Shown here: piece after piece, positions 59,257 through 64,000 of the stretch
How the letters are laid out: each line of letters starts with the position of its first letter
Position numbering within the stretch: position 1 is the stretch's first letter
Source: Nitrosopumilus adriaticus
GTDB taxonomy: Archaea; Thermoproteota; Nitrososphaeria; Nitrososphaerales; Nitrosopumilaceae
Assembly (NCBI RefSeq): GCF_000956175.1
Contig: NZ_CP011070.1
Span: 1,172,147 to 1,236,146 of the forward strand
Length of the DNA: 64,000 nt
Direction of reading: 5' to 3'
Program-made: the position numbers and the translations under genes
The notes under the pieces: model-generated
Told to the model about the DNA's origin: nothing
The model's database searches: none
What the model saw: the letters and a program-made list of their open reading frames with translations, nothing else

Positions 59257-62200
59257 TTACTCTAGAGTTTTGTATGTGATTTTGTAATAGAAACGAGATG
59301 CCTGATCATCTTTGATAATCTCAACATTCCAATTTGTGTCAGACAAAAATGCATCAGATGATACAGGCAAAATACTGAATTTCTCCAATCGAACATCAGG
59401 GCCACTATACCTTACATTCAAAGAAACTCCATCAACTTCAACAACATCATAGATTTGTCCAGGTTTGCGTGTAGATTCACTCACAAAACAGTCAGCATCA
59501 GGTCCAATAATACAAATTCCAGTTTCACTTGAAATTCGGAGATTGACATTTGATTCATCTCCTCTGGTAGGAGTAATCAAAGAGCCTGAAATTACACGTG
59601 GTGCAACTGTTTGGTCATTTACAGTTTTTTCAGCAGTAAAAATAGAAATTGCATCTTCAGAAAGTCTATTTTCTTTCTCAATTAGCGTATCTAATTTCGG
59701 AGTTTTTGGTTTTTCAACTACATTGAATTTAATTGATTTTGCTTCAAAATCAGCATCAACTAATGCTTCGTATGAGCCAATTGCTGAGGGGGATGAAGGA
59801 ATGGTGAATTGGTATGTAAAGGTACCAGAGGAACTAGGGCGTATTGTAGTTACAGGGCCATGACTTTTACCACAAATAAAAGAGCCACAAGATATTTCGC
59901 TACCTGTTTTTTTAGCAACGCTTACTTCAAATTTTTCAAGATAGATTAGTTTGTTAGGTTTTCCAGTAATTACCACTACATCCCCTGGATAGTATTCAGA
60001 TTTATCAGTGAATAGTAAGAGAGACAGTGGTGCATCAAGACCAAAAGTGAAATCATTTACAACTGAAAACGTTGTTTCGGTTCTAGTATTTCCATACGAT
60101 GCTTTTACAGTATAACTTCCTTCAGCAAATATTGTTGCAGGAAGTTCAAAGAGGCTTGTAAAATCACCACCTTGTGTTGGATAAACAGAGGATTCATGAA
60201 TCTGTTTGTATGGGAATTTTCCATCAACAACTTTAATTGATACTCTCTCAGGAACAACAAGACCTTGATCACCTTGAACACGTTTGATAATATTTCCTAC
60301 TACCTTTAGTTTTTCACCAGCCTTGTATAATGATTTTTCAGTTGTTACAAAGATAGGGGTTTTTGACAATGTGTCGTTTTCAGGATCAGGGGATACTTTG
60401 AAGAAAAGAACATTGTTTTGAGAAGCTGTTGATACTTTGATTTTATAGATTCCAAAATTAGATTTTTTAACATCTCTTTCCTTGTCATCAATCTTTGAAC
60501 TTTGAGTTTTTTCAGAAATTGGAGTTCTCCAATCAAATGAAAATCGTTGTTCATTTACAATTGCCCCTTGATCAGTTCTTGTTCCATCAGGTCTTGTAAT
60601 TGTAATGACTACAGAATTATCACTAGTAGGAGGCAATATTCCAGTAAGACGAACTGTTTCGCCTAGACCATAGACTTCTTTATCAGTAGAGATAATTGCC
60701 CCGTCTTTCAAATCAAGAGAATTTGCAGTTTCAAAACTAGTAGAAGCTGATAGTCCTTCATACTTTGCTTGCACAAGGTATTTTCCTTCAGAGAAAATAA
60801 GTTTGCTCAACTCAGTTGTCACAGAAAATATTCCAGAGGATTCAGGAATTGCAGTAAAATCATACCCTATTGAAACACCACTGGTAGATAGTTTTCCTGC
60901 ATCAGCTGATCCTATAATTTGTAAGGGTTTGCCATCTTCAGTCAAGATTTTTACTTTAACAGGTTCTGTTTCAAAACTGGCTCGAGATACAGTATTTGCT
61001 ATTTGTCCTGTGATAATGATTTTTTTATCCAAACCAAATTCATAGATGGATTTATCAGTGAATACAGTAAGAGGAGTGGTTGATTTCACATATGTGGATG
61101 GATCTTTTACCACTTGAATAAATTTAGTTGCAGAGCCAATATCTTTACTGACCTTTATAGAATAACCCCCTAATCGAGTGTCACTTTGTGGGATTTTAAA
61201 AGAATATTTGAATTTGCTATCTCCATCCAATCTCACAACGTCGAGGATTTTCAGTGTGGAGCCACCACCAGTACTTCCACCCAAAGAAAGATTCTTGGTC
61301 TGAATAATTTCTAAATTAAAGGAATCTACCCATTTGTCATTTAAACGACCAGTAATGTTTACAGTTTCACCAAGTCCATAAACTTCCTTATCAGTCCAAA
61401 GTGAAATAGGCACATTTTCTTTGACATCCGTGTTTACATCAAAATAAATCAGTGCAGATTTGTCAAAATATTCAGCGTACACCTCATATGTACCGTAGAC
61501 AGGATTTACTGTAGTCAAAAATAAGCTAGTTGAGAATTTATCTTTTGTAGGATACAGATTGCCACTAGAGACAACTTTACCCTGAGGATCTTTTACAGTT
61601 AATTTCATTCCTTCAAATGGAATTGTTTCAGAAGTAACACCAGTTATTGAAACTAGTTGCCCTGGAATGTATTGTGATTTATCTGTAATAATACTTAGAG
61701 AAGAATCATCTTTAGTTTTTTGCTCTAATATTTCATAGCCTACAGAAAAATTTGTTTTGGTACTTGCGCCAGCATATGAAACAGATACGGTATATTCACC
61801 CTCTTTGATTCCCAGAACTTGATGTAAATTCAGAGTCGTTTTGTAATTTAGTTTCAGATCAGGGTATAATTTTAGAGATTGGAAATAGTTGGGGCCAGAA
61901 ATCTCCACGTTGATTGGTTCAGATTGGAAAAATGGCTTTACAATAAAAACTTCTTTGGATACACTTCCAGATATTTTTGCAGTTTGTCCAAACAAATAAG
62001 ATGATTTGTCAGTAGATACAGTTACAGTTATTTCATCAGATGCTTTAGTTTCTAAAATTTTTCCATTTGATGAGCCAGCAGTGGATGTTGCAAACTTCCA
62101 ATCATCTGAACTATCAAAATCATATCCATCAAAAATTCGCTGCCATGATTTAAAGTCATTTTGAATATCTGCAATAAGAGGAGTCTTATCAACTACAACT

Positions 62201-62544
62201 CCATTCTTGTCTCTTAGTTCGACCATTTCATTTGAATCAGTAAACCAAACACTTTGATAAGAATATGTCAAAAATTGTCCAGGCTTTATGATGGTTCCAT
62301 CAGGTATTGTCATTGTTTTTTTCAGAACGGTAGTGGATGCAATTTTCCAACCACCTAAATCAACATCAGAGTTTGTGGGATTGTAAAGCTCAACCCACTC
62401 TGAGATTGATGTTGCATCATTTCCAGGAGGATTGATATCCACTTCATTAATTACAACATGATCAGTATTTGTTTGAGCATATGCGGGAACAATTATTCCT
62501 ACAAGTAATACCAAAGATAAAACTAGAGATAGATTACGAATCAT
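59257..62544 (-). CDS. large secreted lamin-tail/macroglobulin-repeat surface protein
   Basis: The 1095-residue protein has a signal peptide (MIRNLSLVLSLVLLVGIIVPAYAQ). A lamin-tail domain (LTD) follows at about 28-170 (VVINEVDINPPG, EWVELYNPTN, GWKIASTT). After it come seven repeats that open with a pattern like TDKxxYxxGxxVxITG, as in DKSSYLFGQTAKISGS, DKSQYIPGQLVSITG and DKEVYGLGETVNITG. Each unit is about 100 residues, like macroglobulin MG2 domains, except the last, which is longer. I see no C-terminal anchor. It is probably extracellular and structural or adhesive. Confidence 0.83.
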   Translation of the reverse strand: MIRNLSLVLSLVLLVGIIVPAYAQTNTDHVVINEVDINPPGNDATSISEWVELYNPTNSDVDLGGWKIASTTVLKKTMTIPDGTIIKPGQFLTYSYQSVWFTDSNEMVELRDKNGVVVDKTPLIADIQNDFKSWQRIFDGYDFDSSDDWKFATSTAGSSNGKILETKASDEITVTVSTDKSSYLFGQTAKISGSVSKEVFIVKPFFQSEPINVEISGPNYFQSLKLYPDLKLNYKTTLNLHQVLGIKEGEYTVSVSYAGASTKTNFSVGYEILEQKTKDDSSLSIITDKSQYIPGQLVSITGVTSETIPFEGMKLTVKDPQGKVVSSGNLYPTKDKFSTSLFLTTVNPVYGTYEVYAEYFDKSALIYFDVNTDVKENVPISLWTDKEVYGLGETVNITGRLNDKWVDSFNLEIIQTKNLSLGGSTGGGSTLKILDVVRLDGDSKFKYSFKIPQSDTRLGGYSIKVSKDIGSATKFIQVVKDPSTYVKSTTPLTVFTDKSIYEFGLDKKIIITGQIANTVSRASFETEPVKVKILTEDGKPLQIIGSADAGKLSTSGVSIGYDFTAIPESSGIFSVTTELSKLIFSEGKYLVQAKYEGLSASTSFETANSLDLKDGAIISTDKEVYGLGETVRLTGILPPTSDNSVVITITRPDGTRTDQGAIVNEQRFSFDWRTPISEKTQSSKIDDKERDVKKSNFGIYKIKVSTASQNNVLFFKVSPDPENDTLSKTPIFVTTEKSLYKAGEKLKVVGNIIKRVQGDQGLVVPERVSIKVVDGKFPYKQIHESSVYPTQGGDFTSLFELPATIFAEGSYTVKASYGNTRTETTFSVVNDFTFGLDAPLSLLLFTDKSEYYPGDVVVITGKPNKLIYLEKFEVSVAKKTGSEISCGSFICGKSHGPVTTIRPSSSGTFTYQFTIPSSPSAIGSYEALVDADFEAKSIKFNVVEKPKTPKLDTLIEKENRLSEDAISIFTAEKTVNDQTVAPRVISGSLITPTRGDESNVNLRISSETGICIIGPDADCFVSESTRKPGQIYDVVEVDGVSLNVRYSGPDVRLEKFSILPVSSDAFLSDTNWNVEIIKDDQASRFYYKITYKTLE

Positions 62545-62770
62545 TTTTGTTTCCTATTTTGATTGAATATAGGACTCTTTTTAGAATGAAATTGAGGAAA
62601 AGTTGAGCTTGTTGTTAAAGTTGACCTCAAATATCCGACTTTTTGTGGCTTTTTCATGCATATTTTACAGATTTTTGGTATTTAGGGTGTACGTAGAAAT
62701 CATTCCAGTGAAAATAGCAGGAGTAATGATTTGATCAGTTTTATTCCAAACTTAAACTGGATATTGAACC

Positions 62771-63013
62771 TTAGCTCAATAACTCATACTCGCCTTTCAG
62801 AAAATTAGCACTTACTGCTTTTATTTCAATCAAATTTCCTTCAACATCAAGTGTTTGTCTCCCATACAAAGGTCCAATTTTCACATTATCCACATAAACT
62901 AACAGACTGGAATCAAGAGTTGGTCCATAAAGTCGATATAGCTTATTTGTTTTACCGTGATAAATTTTGGTTCTAAAAGTTCTCTGTGCAGACCATTTAC
63001 CTACTTTTACCAA
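62771..63013 (-). CDS. small beta-rich hypothetical protein
   Basis: The 80-residue product is basic at the N-terminus (VKVGKWSAQRTFRTKIYHGKT) and beta-rich throughout, with Tyr and Gly (YRLYGP, YVDNVKIGPLYGRQ) and no cysteine. The start is TTG at 63013. It could be a small beta-barrel nucleic-acid-binding protein, by composition only. It is in a 226-base gap after the surface protein gene. No family recognised. Confidence 0.6.
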   Translation of the reverse strand: MVKVGKWSAQRTFRTKIYHGKTNKLYRLYGPTLDSSLLVYVDNVKIGPLYGRQTLDVEGNLIEIKAVSANFLKGEYELLS

Positions 63014-63121
63014 TAAATGAACACTAATTTTTGAACTTAAGTATATTTCTGTTATCCATAAAGATACTTTCTACAGCATATGCAATTTTAGATAAAAAGC
63101 AAAAAATCCTGATGGGTTTTT

Positions 63122-63463
63122 CTATCTAGAAAAGATTCTCGCTAGGAATGTTTTCTTTTTTCTTGGAGATGAAGATATCTTCGAACTCTTTGTAAACTGC
63201 CTATCTATTATTGCATCAAGATGTTCATCTGAAATCAAAGTTTTTGGGTGGCTAACTTTAGGCTTTTCTGTCTTAAACGTACTTTTCTGTAGCATCTGTA
63301 TTTTATCATCAAGCTGCTTTGTTTTTGATTCTAAATACATTTTATCAGTGTTGTAAAGAGGCTTGTTCTTTTCCATACATTCTAAAATGAATTTTAATCT
63401 GCCCTCATCCCCCATTCCAGAATTAAGAAGATCAGTTGCCATCGTTTTGTAATCACTATACAT
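63122..63463 (-). CDS. hypothetical basic helical protein
   Basis: The 113-residue product has a helical N-terminal part (YSDYKTMATDLLNSGMGDEGRLK), a coiled middle (YLESKTKQLDDKIQMLQ) and a basic disordered C-terminus (SSPRKKKTFLARIFSR). It may be a nucleic-acid-binding or scaffold protein. The start is ATG at 63463. No family recognised. Confidence 0.6.
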   Translation of the reverse strand: MYSDYKTMATDLLNSGMGDEGRLKFILECMEKNKPLYNTDKMYLESKTKQLDDKIQMLQKSTFKTEKPKVSHPKTLISDEHLDAIIDRQFTKSSKISSSPRKKKTFLARIFSR

Positions 63464-63665
63464 TTTTTATCTAATCACAAAATTGTTAATAATTCTTTCA
63501 TTTTTGTAGATTCATTAAATGGTATTTGTATCATTCAAAATTAAGACTAAAAATAATTCACAATCAATAAATTACAACATTATTCAAGCTACCGTGACTT
63601 TGCAAACCCTGGGAGAGGTTCGCGAGCTTTCAGGTAAGGCATTGTCGTTAAATTATTAAATTTTC

Positions 63666-63839
63666 TCAATTCAATACCTGAATCCTAGTTGTAACATCAT
63701 CTTGTGTAAGCAGTTTTGCATGTAATGTACAAAATCTCATGATACATTTTGCAAACGGTCTTCTTATACCTTCTTCAAAATAATAGTGCATTACCTGAGT
63801 AAATGCCTCACTATCACATCCTAGCATATTACAAATCAT
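63666..63839 (-). CDS. 57-residue Cys/His mini-protein
   Basis: ATG at 63839 opens MICNMLGCDSEAFTQVMHYYF, continuing through GIRRPFAKCIMRFCTLHAKLL and ending RIQVLN. Cys-x4-Cys at the N-terminus and Cys-x4-Cys-x2-His later form a plausible single zinc site. The frame is stop-bounded upstream. It is too short for the usual cut-off but its ordered cysteines suggest a real gene. Confidence 0.55.
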   Translation of the reverse strand: MICNMLGCDSEAFTQVMHYYFEEGIRRPFAKCIMRFCTLHAKLLTQDDVTTRIQVLN

Positions 63840-63888
63840 GAGAGAATCTATGAAAAATTGAGCCTAAAAGGGCAGGTTATTGTGAAAA

Positions 63889-64000
63889 TCACCAGCAGCT
63901 ATCATAGGTATCTACGGATTCCTTATTTTTCTGATACTCCAAAATTGCATCATACATCTGATTGAGAAGTTCATCATCTATTGGAATGCTCGTACCAAAT
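63889..64000 (-). CDS. partial gene, C-terminal end at window edge
   Basis: The frame entering from the right edge encodes the last 36 residues or so, including DDELLNQMYDAILEYQKN and ending DTYDSCW with a TGA stop at 63889. It is helical and charged. The N-terminus lies outside the window, so I cannot assign a family. Its stop is 49 bases before the start of the mini-protein on the same strand. Confidence 0.45.
   Translation of the reverse strand, partial: FGTSIPIDDELLNQMYDAILEYQKNKESVDTYDSCW

Noticed and set aside
63519-63659. 46-codon plus-strand frame
   Set aside because: It crosses a hairpin and is not supported by composition. I could not tell it from chance.
1-64000. tRNA, rRNA, insertion sequence, prophage or integrase
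   Set aside because: None was recognised on either strand. No transposase, integrase or T-loop-plus-acceptor pattern was seen, but short RNAs could be missed by eye.

Overview
The window is AT-rich archaeal DNA. It carries a TFB with zinc ribbon, aIF1, Sec61-beta, Alba, SMC, deoxyhypusine synthase, a PAC2 protein, Tsr3, coenzyme F420 genes (cofC, cofD, cofE), a geranylgeranyl reductase, a PIP-box Y-family polymerase and an archaeal RNase P RNA. Frequent TTG/GTG starts, short or absent leaders behind TATA boxes, tightly packed genes and the mix of thiazole synthase, siroheme reductase, Sec61-beta and DUF2070 genes point to a low-GC ammonia-oxidising thaumarchaeon of the Nitrosopumilus/Nitrosarchaeum type. 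The genus is an inference from gene content. I found no rRNA, tRNA, CRISPR array, insertion sequence or prophage.

Layout. 0-6 kb: surface membrane proteins, a DRG GTPase, a Lys/Arg/Ala repeat protein, a collagen-like protein and a TPR protein. 6-20 kb: metabolism and stress, with rhodanese plus siroheme nitrite/sulfite reductase, thiazole synthase, malate dehydrogenase, three universal stress proteins mixed with two CBS-domain proteins and a possible ribosome-hibernation factor, thioredoxin reductase, cysteine synthase, a TusA-like carrier, a PHP protein, cofE and a SerB-like phosphatase. 20-29 kb: prolyl-tRNA synthetase, convergent ergothioneine genes egtB and egtD, an orphan peptide-ABC ATPase and smc. 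Both egtD and smc are interrupted by a single-base shift at an A/T run. 29-35 kb: nitrilase, inositol-phosphate synthase divergent from deoxyhypusine synthase, PAC2, LysE, an Alba protein with a long Pro-Glu repeat, and DinB. 35-43 kb: archaeosortase-like protein, DsbA-like protein with a membrane partner, small zinc-finger genes, two dehydrogenases, DUF99 and a geranylgeranyl reductase. 43-50 kb: a large secreted protein, a methyltransferase, rnpB, a membrane protein with a metallothionein-like tail, and cofD-cofC. 50-64 kb: TFB, CAAX-type protease, aIF1, a ZNRD2-like protein, Sec61-beta, DUF2070, a PD-(D/E)XK nuclease, a peptide-binding protein, Tsr3, a 1095-residue surface protein and small hypotheticals.

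Themes. Sulfur and redox handling recurs (siroheme reductase, rhodanese, TusA, cysteine synthase, Thi4 with a cysteine at the sulfur-donor position, ergothioneine genes, thioredoxin reductase, DsbA), which suits an aerobic cell under oxidative and metal stress. A second theme is low-complexity, repeat-built proteins: collagen-like Gly-X-Y, a Lys/Arg/Ala tail-like protein, and Alba with a PEPTPE tail. A third is cell-surface construction, with four large exported proteins and an archaeosortase-like enzyme whose catalytic cysteine position holds serine. The strongest candidates for undescribed biology are the collagen-like protein, the Alba and Lys/Arg repeat proteins, the Ser-type archaeosortase homologue and the membrane protein with the Cys-X-Cys tail.
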